From Actinacidiphila epipremni (GTDB lineage: Bacteria > Actinomycetota > Actinomycetes > Streptomycetales > Streptomycetaceae), in assembly GCF_012034175.1 (NCBI RefSeq), contig NZ_JAATEJ010000008.1, forward strand, positions 62,001 through 126,000: a stretch of DNA of 64,000 nt. Direction: 5' to 3'. Below, piece by piece: positions 22,606 to 30,105 of this stretch. Positions within the stretch are counted from its first letter, which is position 1, and each line of letters starts with the position of its first letter. Below the pieces are notes generated by a model. It was not told the origin of the DNA. It did no database searches and worked only from the letters and a program-made list of their open reading frames with translations. A program made the translations under genes and the position numbers.

Positions 22606-24159
22606 TCAGGGGGTGACCGCGATGTTGGTCAGGCCCTTGCCGCCGGTGGAGGTGTTGGAGGAGGAGACGACGTTCTTGGTCGCGCAGCCGCTGTTGTCGG
22701 TGACGTTGATCGCCCAGCCGGGCGCGGAGCCGAGGCTGAAGGTGTTGGCGGTGAAGGTGTTCCCGCAGCCGTACGGGTCGTAGACGTTGTGCACCTGGAA
22801 GCCGTCGGTGTACGGGTCGGACACGGTGTTGTGGTCGATGGCGTAGCCGTCGCCCTTGACGTCGATCGTGGAGTCGCCGGAGTTCTTGTTCTGCTCGCCG
22901 GCGCCCTTGAGGGTGTTGCCGCGGACGACGCCGTCGTGGGTGCCCTCCTTGATGTCGATGCCCTCGGCGGCGACGTTCGGGCCGATGGTGTTGTCCAGCA
23001 CCTGCACGTAGTCGGAGGCGTCCACGCCCGAAGGTCCCGCGTACTGGTCCCAGTTGCTGTTGGCCGAGCCGATGTAGACGCCCTCGCCGTAGTCGGGGTG
23101 GGTGGTGCCGGTGTCGTGGATGACGGAGTTCTGGATCAGGCCGTGGTCGCTGCCGGAGCGGAAGTGCACCGCCTCGTAGCCGATGGTGTCGACGGTGACG
23201 CCGTCGATCGTGACATGCGGGGAGGCGTCCATGACGATGCCCTTGTTGCTGTCGGTCACCCGGATGCCGCGGACCTGCCAGTAGGGCGCGTGGTCGAGCC
23301 ACAGGCCGTAGCCGTTGCCGCCGTCGGAGGACAGCACCGCTTGTGAACTGCCGGTGATCACGATGGGTTCGGCCGCGGTCGCCGCGACGGTGGCGGTGAA
23401 CTGCCCGGCGTAGGAGCCGTCGGCGAGCCTGATGGTGTCGCCCGGCCGGGCGCCGGCCAGGGCCGAGGTGAGCTGGGCGGCGGTGGAGACGTCGACGGTC
23501 CGCCCGCCGCCGGAGGTGGGCGGCGTCGTGGGAGGCGTGGTCGGGGGAGTGGTCGGCGGGGTGGTCGGCGGGGTGCTGGGGGGAGTGGTCGGCGGGGTCG
23601 TGCCGCCTCCCGGGGTGCCGAAGACCTCGAACTCGTTCACGGTGAAGCCGCTCGCGCCGGCGACGTAGTGCTGGTCGTACAGCTCTATCCAGCGGGTGGT
23701 GACGCCGGCCGGCAGCGCGACCGTCGTCGTGCCGCCGGTCGCGCCGCTGACCTGCGTCTGGGTGTGCCAGGACGTGCCGTTGGGCGAGGTGCGCACCTTG
23801 AAGGACGTGGCGTAACCGCTGCCCCACACCACGCTGACGTGGTCGACGGCGGTGGTCGCGCCGAGGTCGACCCTCAGCTCCTGCGGGGTGCCGGTGGCGC
23901 TCTGCCAGGACGTGGCGGTGTCGCAGTCCACGGCGGCGGCCGGGCTGCCGGCGGCGGTGCTGGTCGCGCTCGCCGCCTTGCCGCACGCGAGGTCGCCGCC
24001 GATGCCGGCGGCTGCGGAGGTGCCCGCGGATGCCAGGCCGACCAGGCCCGCGGTGAGCAGGGCGCCGGCCGCGGCGGCGGCGCCCGCCGCGTACCCGCGG
24101 CGTCGGGACGTACGGTGCCGGGCGGTGCTGCCGCGGGGCGGTGAGGTGGTGGGGGTCAT
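22606..24159 (-). CDS. Secreted polysaccharide lyase-like right-handed beta-helix protein with discoidin domain
   Basis: A 517-residue exported protein. Basic N-terminus and hydrophobic signal (AAGALLTAGLVGLASAGTSAAA), then an F5/8-type C (discoidin/CBM-like) domain at about 50-185 (TATSWQSATGTPQELRVDLG, RWIELYDQHYVAG), a Pro-Thr linker (about 186-215), and a right-handed parallel beta-helix to the end, with repeated GI-V-D-type rungs (VHFRSGSDHGLIQNSVIHDT, EGIDIKEGTHDGVVRGNTL, DGFQVHNVYDPYGCGNTF). The helix resembles PL9/PL1-type pectate lyases, but the catalytic residues cannot be fixed by eye. ATG 24159 follows AAGGA. A perfect inverted repeat lies about 130 bp upstream. Confidence 0.85.
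   Translation of the reverse strand: MTPTTSPPRGSTARHRTSRRRGYAAGAAAAAGALLTAGLVGLASAGTSAAAGIGGDLACGKAASATSTAAGSPAAAVDCDTATSWQSATGTPQELRVDLGATTAVDHVSVVWGSGYATSFKVRTSPNGTSWHTQTQVSGATGGTTTVALPAGVTTRWIELYDQHYVAGASGFTVNEFEVFGTPGGGTTPPTTPPSTPPTTPPTTPPTTPPTTPPTSGGGRTVDVSTAAQLTSALAGARPGDTIRLADGSYAGQFTATVAATAAEPIVITGSSQAVLSSDGGNGYGLWLDHAPYWQVRGIRVTDSNKGIVMDASPHVTIDGVTVDTIGYEAVHFRSGSDHGLIQNSVIHDTGTTHPDYGEGVYIGSANSNWDQYAGPSGVDASDYVQVLDNTIGPNVAAEGIDIKEGTHDGVVRGNTLKGAGEQNKNSGDSTIDVKGDGYAIDHNTVSDPYTDGFQVHNVYDPYGCGNTFTANTFSLGSAPGWAINVTDNSGCATKNVVSSSNTSTGGKGLTNIAVTP
23515..23602. repeat. Tandem repeat encoding a Pro-Thr linker
   Basis: Imperfect repeats of about 12 bp (GTGGTCGGCGGG and variants) encode PPTTPPSTPPTTPPTT, the flexible spacer between the discoidin and beta-helix domains. 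Copy-number change here would lengthen or shorten the linker in frame. Confidence 0.8.
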
Positions 24160-24504
24160 CTCGGTCCTTGCTCCCTTGGTCCAAGCGCGGGGAGGTCCCG
24201 CACTGCGGTGTGTGCGTGCTCGGGGCCGAACTCCGGTGTAGCGAACTGTGCGGTACGGAGCTGTGCTACGGGGGACTGCTACGCAACCGCTGTTCATGTG
24301 AATGAACACTGGATATGTGGATGGACGGCGGTGTGCCCCCAGAAGCTAGGTCCGGCCGTACGGAGCGTCAAGGCATCGCGCAGGAATCGGCGGCGAGCTG
24401 TGCAGTCGTCAGCCCAGGGGGCGGTCATGGCGGTCGCCGGTCCGCACGGCCCGTCCGCGTACATGAACTGACGGCATGTCGGGTAATCCCCGGCAGGCGC
24501 GCTG
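24160..24504. promoter_or_regulatory. Lyase upstream region with a perfect inverted repeat
   Basis: 345 bp without a supportable gene. TGTTCAT (24291-24297), a GTGA spacer and ATGAACA (24302-24308) form a perfect 7-bp inverted repeat in a locally AT-richer stretch, about 130 bp upstream of the lyase start. It is a plausible operator for a sugar-responsive repressor. The rest, up to the end of the NTPase gene, shows nothing further. Confidence 0.5.
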
Positions 24505-27500
24505 CTACGCCGCCGCGGCCGTGACCGCCGCGTACTCGTCGGCGAGGACGCCGGCCAGGCGCCACGCGACCGGGCCGCCGTCGGCGAGGACCGAACTCCA
24601 GACGTCCAGCCGCAGCGCCTCGGCGCAGTGCCGGCGGGCGCGTACCGGATCGGTGGCGATCCGGGCCAGCACGGTGTGGACGTACCCGCGCTGGACGTCG
24701 TCGACGACGGAGCGGACCACGCGCTCGGCGCCGGCCCAATCGCCCACCCGGGCCAGGGCTTCGGCGAGCTGCCGCAGGACCGGGCCGCGCCGCCCCGCGC
24801 CCGTCGTGGCCGGCGCCGCACCCTCCGCCTCGGCGGCCAGCCGCAGCACGGCGGCGGTGTCACGGACGGCCGGCGCACGGCGGGCGAGCCCCGCGGCGAC
24901 CGCGGCAAGGCACCGCGTACGGAGCAGGTCCTGCTCGCCCTCCGCACGGGCCGCGGCCTCCGCGGCGGCGCCGTCACCCTGCTGGGCCCGCTCGCCCAGC
25001 AGGCGCGGCAGCAGATGCGCCCGCTGGCCCGGCAGCACGACCCCCTGGGCCGGCTCCCGCGCCTGCGCCAGCAGCCGTTCGGCGAGTTCCGGCAGGCCGC
25101 AGGCGACGGCCGTACCCGAGAGGGTGATCCGCAGGTCGCACTGGACGTACGGGTCGACGACCGCGACCACCTCGGCGAGCGCGGCCTCGACCAGCCGCGC
25201 CGTCCGGTCCCGGTCGCCGGCCTCCGCGGCGATCTGCGCCCGGCGGGCGAAGCACCGGGCGCGTGCCTCGGGCGGGTCGAGGGCGCGGATCCACCCGTCC
25301 GCCTGCTCGTCGAACCCCGCCGCGACCGCGGCGGCCACGACGCCGGGGAGCAGCCAGGCCCGCTGCCGGGGGTCGGCCAGGGCTTCGGACGCCTCGACGG
25401 CGTGCAGGGCCAGCTCGCGGGCCCGCCCGGTCGCGCCGGTGAGCGCCAGCGCGAGCGCGAGGCCGGCGGTCAGCCGGACGTGCCCGGGGGCGTCGGCCGC
25501 CGAGCGCACCGCGGTCTCCGCGGCCTGCGCCAGCCGTACGGCCGGCTCCGGCTCGCCCGCCGCGGCTGCCGCCGTCGCCACCGCCGCGAGCCCCTTCGCC
25601 CTGCGGCCGGCGGCGCTGACGCCCGTCAGCAGGCTCTCGGCCGGGCCGAGCCGGCCCAGCAGGGCCAGGGCGGACGTGACGAGGACTAGCGCCTCCTCCC
25701 GCTCCTCCGCACCGTCCGCCGCGCGTGCCGCGCGCTCGACCCCCGGGACCAGGTCCGCGACCCACGCGTTGTCGCCGTCGTCCTGCCCTGCCAGGGCCAG
25801 GCCGTGCAGCGCCTCGGCCCGGTGCTTGGCGGAGCCGATCTGCTCCAGCAGCCGGCGCGCCCCGGCGCGGTCGCCGGCCATCGCGAGCGCCTGGGCGAGC
25901 GCGGAGCGGGCCTGGTCCCGGTGCTCGGCGCCGGACGGGCCGCGCACGTCCTCGGCGGCCTCCGCGGCGAGGCGGCGCACCTCGTCCGGGCCGACGGCTT
26001 TCGCGACCAGCGCGCAGGTCAGGGCGACGAGCCGGATCCGGGCTCCCGGGTGCGGCTCCTCCCGGGCGGCGGCCAGCGCGTCCCGGGCGAGTTCGCGGGC
26101 CCGCGCCTCGTCGCCCAGCTTGGCGTGGGCGGCTGCAGCGCCTCCGCGGCAGACCACCCGCTCCTCAGGGCGCGGCAGGACGCGGGCCATCCCCGTCAAC
26201 TGCCGCGCCAGCCGCCGGGCCCGCTCCTCGTCGCCCATCTCTGCGGCGCCATAGGCCAGCACACCGAGCATCGCCGCCAAGGGCGCGGAGTGCACGAGGG
26301 CCTGGGCGGCCTCCTCCGCGACGCGCAGCAACTGCCGCGCCCGGCCGAGGTCTCCGCTCTTCCCGGCGGCGTCGGCCATGAGCGCGAGCCCCTGGCACTG
26401 CTCGAAGGGGGACGCCAGCGAGCGGGCCAGGTTCTCGGCGCGTACCGGGTGCCCGAGCCGCTCCCAGACCGCGGGCAGCGTCTCGGGCATGGCGCTGTTG
26501 CGTGCCGTCAGATGCTGCCGGTGGACCGCGAGCCGGGCCAGCGCCTCCAGGTCCGGCTCCGGCCGGGCGGCATGGGCCTCCTGCGCGGCGGCGACATCCG
26601 CGAGGGCGACCGCGTCCCCGCCGGAGATGTCCAGCAGCCGGTCCTGGCGGGCCCGGTCGGTGGCGAGCGCGGTCAGCCGCTCGGCCTCGCCGGCGGCGGC
26701 GAGCATCGCGGTGTAGCCGCGCAGCAGGTATTCCGGGGTGTCGGCCGGCCAGCCGCGGTCCCGGTGCGAATCGGCCCAGGCGTGCAACCGCCGCCGGTAC
26801 GCGCCGAGCAGGTCCGGGCCGAGACCCTCGCGGGCGGCCTGCTGCAACTCCTCGTGGCCGAGGATGTGCAGGGCCGCCGCACCCTCGCCCTGCGGGGCGA
26901 AGTGGCTCGGGCGCAGGCCGAAGGTGCGGCCGGAGACCGCCCTCAGCAGCGCGTCGGTCTCGAAGGGCCGGCTCGACGTCAGCGCGGTGAGGTCGGCGCT
27001 GCTCAGGCCGCCGCCGGCCGCGGTGAGCAGGCCCAGCAGGTCCCGTCCCAGGCCGCCGCCCGCGAGCAGGCCGCGCAGCTCGCGGCGGGCCTCGTCGCGG
27101 ACGACCAGGGCGTGCGGCGAGGCGGCCAGCAGCCGTACGACCCCGGCGGCGCGCAGCGGATGGCCCGCGGGCACGTCCTCGGGGATCGGCGGGTTGGGGC
27201 GCCCCGCGACGACGACCCGCATACCGGCCGGCGGACGGGCCGGCAGCAGCGCGGCGATGCTGTGGGCGTCGGCGCCCGCGGTGATGCCGCGGTCCTCGTC
27301 CAGCCCGTCGACGACCAGCACCAGCCGCCCGCCCCGGTCCCGTACCGCCAGGGCCGCGTCGCGGTAGAGGGCGAACAACTGCTCCTGCCGGCCGCGCTCG
27401 CCGACCGCCGGGGACACCTCCTGGCCGGCGAGCAGGGCGAGTTGGCCGATGGCCTTCTCCATGAACGCCTCGCGGTCGTTCTGGCCGGCGTAACGGGCGG

Positions 27501-27825
27501 TGATGAAGAAGGCCACCACCTTGACCCGCTCCGGCGGGTGCAGCACGAACCACGACAGGAACGCCGACTTCCCCGCCCACGCCTCGGCGCGCCACCACTG
27601 GTAGCAGGCCCCGCCGCCGTCCCCGTCCCCGTCCGCGTCTCCGTCCGCGTCGTCCGGCGGGTCGTCGGCCGCGCAGAAGGCGGTGAGCTCGGCGAGTTCG
27701 GCGTCGCGGTCCAGGAGCTCGGCCGGCGCGATCTGCCGTACCTGCTCCAGGTAGAGGTGCCGCGGGAGGCGCGGGTGTACGGCGGCGTGCGGCGGGCCGG
27801 GGGAGGGCGCCGGGGTGCCGTTCAG
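24505..27825 (-). CDS. Large P-loop NTPase (NACHT/STAND-like) with helical repeats; unusual start
   Basis: About 1,106 residues if read from CTG 27825. The family lead-in LPRHLYLEQVRQIAPAELLDR is followed by an acidic Asp-Gly linker, Walker A EAWAGKSAFLSWF (residues about 81-93), FFITARYAGQNDREAF, Walker B RLVLVVDGLDED (about 167-178) and VVVAGRPNPPIP. From about residue 400 the protein is Ala/Leu/Arg-rich helical pairs (GDLGRARQLLRVAEEA, GDEARARELARDALAAA, GDRAGARRLLEQIG), TPR-like superhelical repeats. No ATG, GTG or TTG occurs in frame between 28185 and the Walker A region. The only join to the hydrolase gene is a CTGA overlap with its stop. The layout fits a STAND regulatory or defence ATPase working with the hydrolase; inferred. 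Confidence 0.75.
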   Translation of the reverse strand: MNGTPAPSPGPPHAAVHPRLPRHLYLEQVRQIAPAELLDRDAELAELTAFCAADDPPDDADGDADGDGDGGGACYQWWRAEAWAGKSAFLSWFVLHPPERVKVVAFFITARYAGQNDREAFMEKAIGQLALLAGQEVSPAVGERGRQEQLFALYRDAALAVRDRGGRLVLVVDGLDEDRGITAGADAHSIAALLPARPPAGMRVVVAGRPNPPIPEDVPAGHPLRAAGVVRLLAASPHALVVRDEARRELRGLLAGGGLGRDLLGLLTAAGGGLSSADLTALTSSRPFETDALLRAVSGRTFGLRPSHFAPQGEGAAALHILGHEELQQAAREGLGPDLLGAYRRRLHAWADSHRDRGWPADTPEYLLRGYTAMLAAAGEAERLTALATDRARQDRLLDISGGDAVALADVAAAQEAHAARPEPDLEALARLAVHRQHLTARNSAMPETLPAVWERLGHPVRAENLARSLASPFEQCQGLALMADAAGKSGDLGRARQLLRVAEEAAQALVHSAPLAAMLGVLAYGAAEMGDEERARRLARQLTGMARVLPRPEERVVCRGGAAAAHAKLGDEARARELARDALAAAREEPHPGARIRLVALTCALVAKAVGPDEVRRLAAEAAEDVRGPSGAEHRDQARSALAQALAMAGDRAGARRLLEQIGSAKHRAEALHGLALAGQDDGDNAWVADLVPGVERAARAADGAEEREEALVLVTSALALLGRLGPAESLLTGVSAAGRRAKGLAAVATAAAAAGEPEPAVRLAQAAETAVRSAADAPGHVRLTAGLALALALTGATGRARELALHAVEASEALADPRQRAWLLPGVVAAAVAAGFDEQADGWIRALDPPEARARCFARRAQIAAEAGDRDRTARLVEAALAEVVAVVDPYVQCDLRITLSGTAVACGLPELAERLLAQAREPAQGVVLPGQRAHLLPRLLGERAQQGDGAAAEAAARAEGEQDLLRTRCLAAVAAGLARRAPAVRDTAAVLRLAAEAEGAAPATTGAGRRGPVLRQLAEALARVGDWAGAERVVRSVVDDVQRGYVHTVLARIATDPVRARRHCAEALRLDVWSSVLADGGPVAWRLAGVLADEYAAVTAAAA

Positions 27826-28598
27826 CCCTGTGACGGTCCCGGCGGGCGAGGGTCCGGCAGGCCCTCCGGCTCCGGGATGCCCTCCGGTTCCGGCCGCGCC
27901 GCCAGCAGCAGCCGTTTGAGCGTGGTGTACGAGCGGTGGGTGACGCCGTCCGGCTTGATGATCGCGAAGTGGTCGCCGGGCAGCACCCCGATGTCCGGGA
28001 AGACCGAACGCGCCGAGGCCGGCGTCACGACGGCGTCGCTCTCCCCGGCGAGCGCGGTGACCGGGATCGGGCAGGTCGAGCCGCCGATCTCCCGCGCGTG
28101 CACCACCTGGTTGAGCACGATGCGCTGCGTGTCGGTCACCACCGCGTCCAGCGGCCGGAGTTGGCGCTCCTGCGGGTTCTTCCACGGCCAGCGGCGGCGC
28201 AGCGACAGCGCGAACTGCGAGCCGTTGTTGGGGCACGCGAACAGCACGATCCGCCGGATACGGGCCAGGTCCGCACCGCGCCCGGCGGCCAGCATGCGCG
28301 CCAGGTGGCGCTGGACGACCAGGCCGCCCTGGCTGTGCGCGACCAGGACCAGGTCGTCGAAGCCGGCCGCCTCGGTCTCCAGGTAGACCTTGAGGCTGTC
28401 GGCGATGTCGTCGATCTCCGGCACCCGCCGCCACGCCACGCGGGGCAGCGCCGGCGAGGCGTACCCGAAGGCCAGCGGGTGCGCGAAGGCGAGGTCCTGG
28501 TCGTCGGCGAGCAGGCGCAGGAACGGGTCCCAGGTGCCGGGGCCGGACAGGAACCCGTGCACGAACACCGCCCCGAGGCGCCCGCCCGCCGTCACCAT
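27822..28598 (-). CDS. Alpha/beta hydrolase (PGAP1/lipase-like), partner of the NTPase
   Basis: A 258-residue cytosolic serine hydrolase. VFVHGFLSGPGTWDPF gives the oxyanion region, VAHSQGGLVVQRHLARM the nucleophile elbow (Ser89), ALAGESDAVVTP the likely Asp and LPGDHFAIIKP the His. The overall pattern resembles DUF676/PGAP1-type esterases acting on lipids or acyl groups. ATG 28598 is the start; no strong ribosome site. Its TGA (27824-27822) overlaps the proposed CTG start of the NTPase gene. In fungal NLR-type receptors such hydrolases are fused to NACHT ATPases, so this may be a two-gene form of that design; analogy only. Confidence 0.85.
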   Translation of the reverse strand: MVTAGGRLGAVFVHGFLSGPGTWDPFLRLLADDQDLAFAHPLAFGYASPALPRVAWRRVPEIDDIADSLKVYLETEAAGFDDLVLVAHSQGGLVVQRHLARMLAAGRGADLARIRRIVLFACPNNGSQFALSLRRRWPWKNPQERQLRPLDAVVTDTQRIVLNQVVHAREIGGSTCPIPVTALAGESDAVVTPASARSVFPDIGVLPGDHFAIIKPDGVTHRSYTTLKRLLLAARPEPEGIPEPEGLPDPRPPGPSQG

Positions 28599-28857
28599 CC
28601 TGAGCCCGTCCCCCCGGTCGTCCCCGTGCCGCGGCAGCCACCCTACCGCCGATGTCCCGCCGGGCCGGGGCCGTTCGCGGCAGCCGGGGGCGGGCGACGG
28701 CCTGCGGACGGCCGCGCGCCGGCCCCGGGCAGGCCCCGCGCAGGCCCCAGGCAGGCCCCGCGCAGGTCGTGCGGTGAAAGCCGGCGGGGCGGGTACGCGG
28801 AAGCGCAGAAGGCCAGGTCGCCGCACAGCCCCTGTTCGGCCAACCCAATGAGGCGGG

Positions 28858-29760
28858 ATGTCAGCACACACGTTTGGACGGCGTTCCCCGGCCCCGCCGG
28901 CCGGCCCGCGGGTCCGGGACACGCTCAGGGTGGCCGGCCGGACCGGCTTCACCGCGCGCGGGGTGCTCTACTTCCTCGTCGGCTACCTCGCGCTGCGCAT
29001 CGCCTTCGGCGACGGCGGGAACGAGGCCGACCGGCAGGGCGCCCTGCACCAGATCGGCCGGCAGCCGCTGGGCACCGCGCTGCTGTGGCTGCTGACCGCG
29101 GGACTGGCCGGCATGGCGCTGTGGCGCGGCGCGCAGGCCGTCCTCGGCGGCCGGACCGGGAGCGGGCACGGCGGCCAGGGCAGCCAGGACGGGCAGGAAG
29201 GCGCAGGCAAGCGGCTGGCGGCGGGCGCCCGGGCGGTGTTCTACGCGGTGGTGTGCTGGGGCACCGCCACCTACGCGGCCGGCGCGGGAAGTTCCGGCGG
29301 CTCCGGCGGCTCCGGCGCCGCGGGCGGTTCCGGCGGCAGCAGCGACGAGACGTCGAAGGACATGACGGCCACCCTCCTCAAGCTGCCCGCAGGCCGCTGG
29401 CTGGTCGCCGCCGCAGGCGCCGCGCTGTGCGTGGCGGGCGCGGTGATCGCGGTACGGGCACTGCGGCGCGCGTTCCTGAAGAAGCTGGAGACCGGCCGGA
29501 TGGGCCGCAGGACCCGTACCGCGGTGACGGCCTCGGGCGTCGCGGGCGGCACCGCCCGCGGCGGCGTCTACGCCGGGGCCGGCGCCTTCGCCGTCGTCGC
29601 GGCGATCCGCTTTGACCCGCACCAGGCCAAGGGCATGGACGACACCCTGCGGTCCTTCGCCCACACCCCGGCCGGGCCGTGGCTGCTGGTCGCGGTCGCC
29701 GTGGGGCTCATCCTCTTCGGCCTGTTCTCCTTCGCCTCGGCGCGCTGGCGCCGGCTGTGA
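28858..29760 (+). CDS. DUF1206 integral membrane protein
   Basis: A 300-residue membrane protein with three repeats of the DUF1206 unit, each with a pair of transmembrane helices (about six in all). Signature: VAGRTGFTARGVLYFLVGYLALRIAFG, then ADRQGALHQIGRQPLG; later repeats end KGMDDTLRSFAHTPAGPWLL. Residues about 140-160 are a Gly/Ser-rich loop (SSGGSGGSGAAGGSGGSSDE). Function unknown, common in actinobacteria. It is divergent from the hydrolase gene across 259 bp that include short GCAGGCCCCGCG repeats (28727-28767). Confidence 0.92.
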   Translation: MSAHTFGRRSPAPPAGPRVRDTLRVAGRTGFTARGVLYFLVGYLALRIAFGDGGNEADRQGALHQIGRQPLGTALLWLLTAGLAGMALWRGAQAVLGGRTGSGHGGQGSQDGQEGAGKRLAAGARAVFYAVVCWGTATYAAGAGSSGGSGGSGAAGGSGGSSDETSKDMTATLLKLPAGRWLVAAAGAALCVAGAVIAVRALRRAFLKKLETGRMGRRTRTAVTASGVAGGTARGGVYAGAGAFAVVAAIRFDPHQAKGMDDTLRSFAHTPAGPWLLVAVAVGLILFGLFSFASARWRRL

Positions 29761-30105
29761 GGGGGGAACGCGGCGCCCGGCGTTGCGTCGTGTTCGCCGA
29801 TGATCAGGAATCCTGCACGATGACACGTAAGCAAACACCATTCATGTGCGACTCCGTGCGCCGATCGGTCCACCGCCGGGTCGTTTAGTCGTGAACTGCC
29901 CGGGCGCGCGGGCCCGGTCCCCGGAAGGCGGCGCGTTTGCGCCGTCTTGCGCGTGCGAACGTGTGTTTTTGAAACGGCGCTTGACGTTCAATCGAACAGG
30001 ACTCCACACTGTCGCGCAGTCTCCCCGGGACAGCACGGCCGCCTTCCCTGGCTCGGAAAGCACCGCCTGACCCTGTCCCGCCCCCCACCGGCGAAGGACG
30101 ACGCT
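29761..30105 (+). promoter_or_regulatory. GH59 upstream region with small inverted repeat
   Basis: 345 bp without a credible gene. It is markedly AT-richer than its surroundings at 29960-30000, with runs such as TGTTTTTGAAACGG. TTGACG (29981-29986) could be a -35 element, and GTTC-AATC-GAAC (29986-29997) is an inverted repeat overlapping it, a possible operator. No convincing -10 element is obvious. Confidence 0.45.

Noticed and set aside
28182..28185. GTG 28185 as the normal start of the NTPase gene
   Set aside because: It would give a 120-residue low-complexity head overlapping over 360 bp of the hydrolase gene; conserved family sequence begins only after the hydrolase stop. Kept as an alternative, not preferred.
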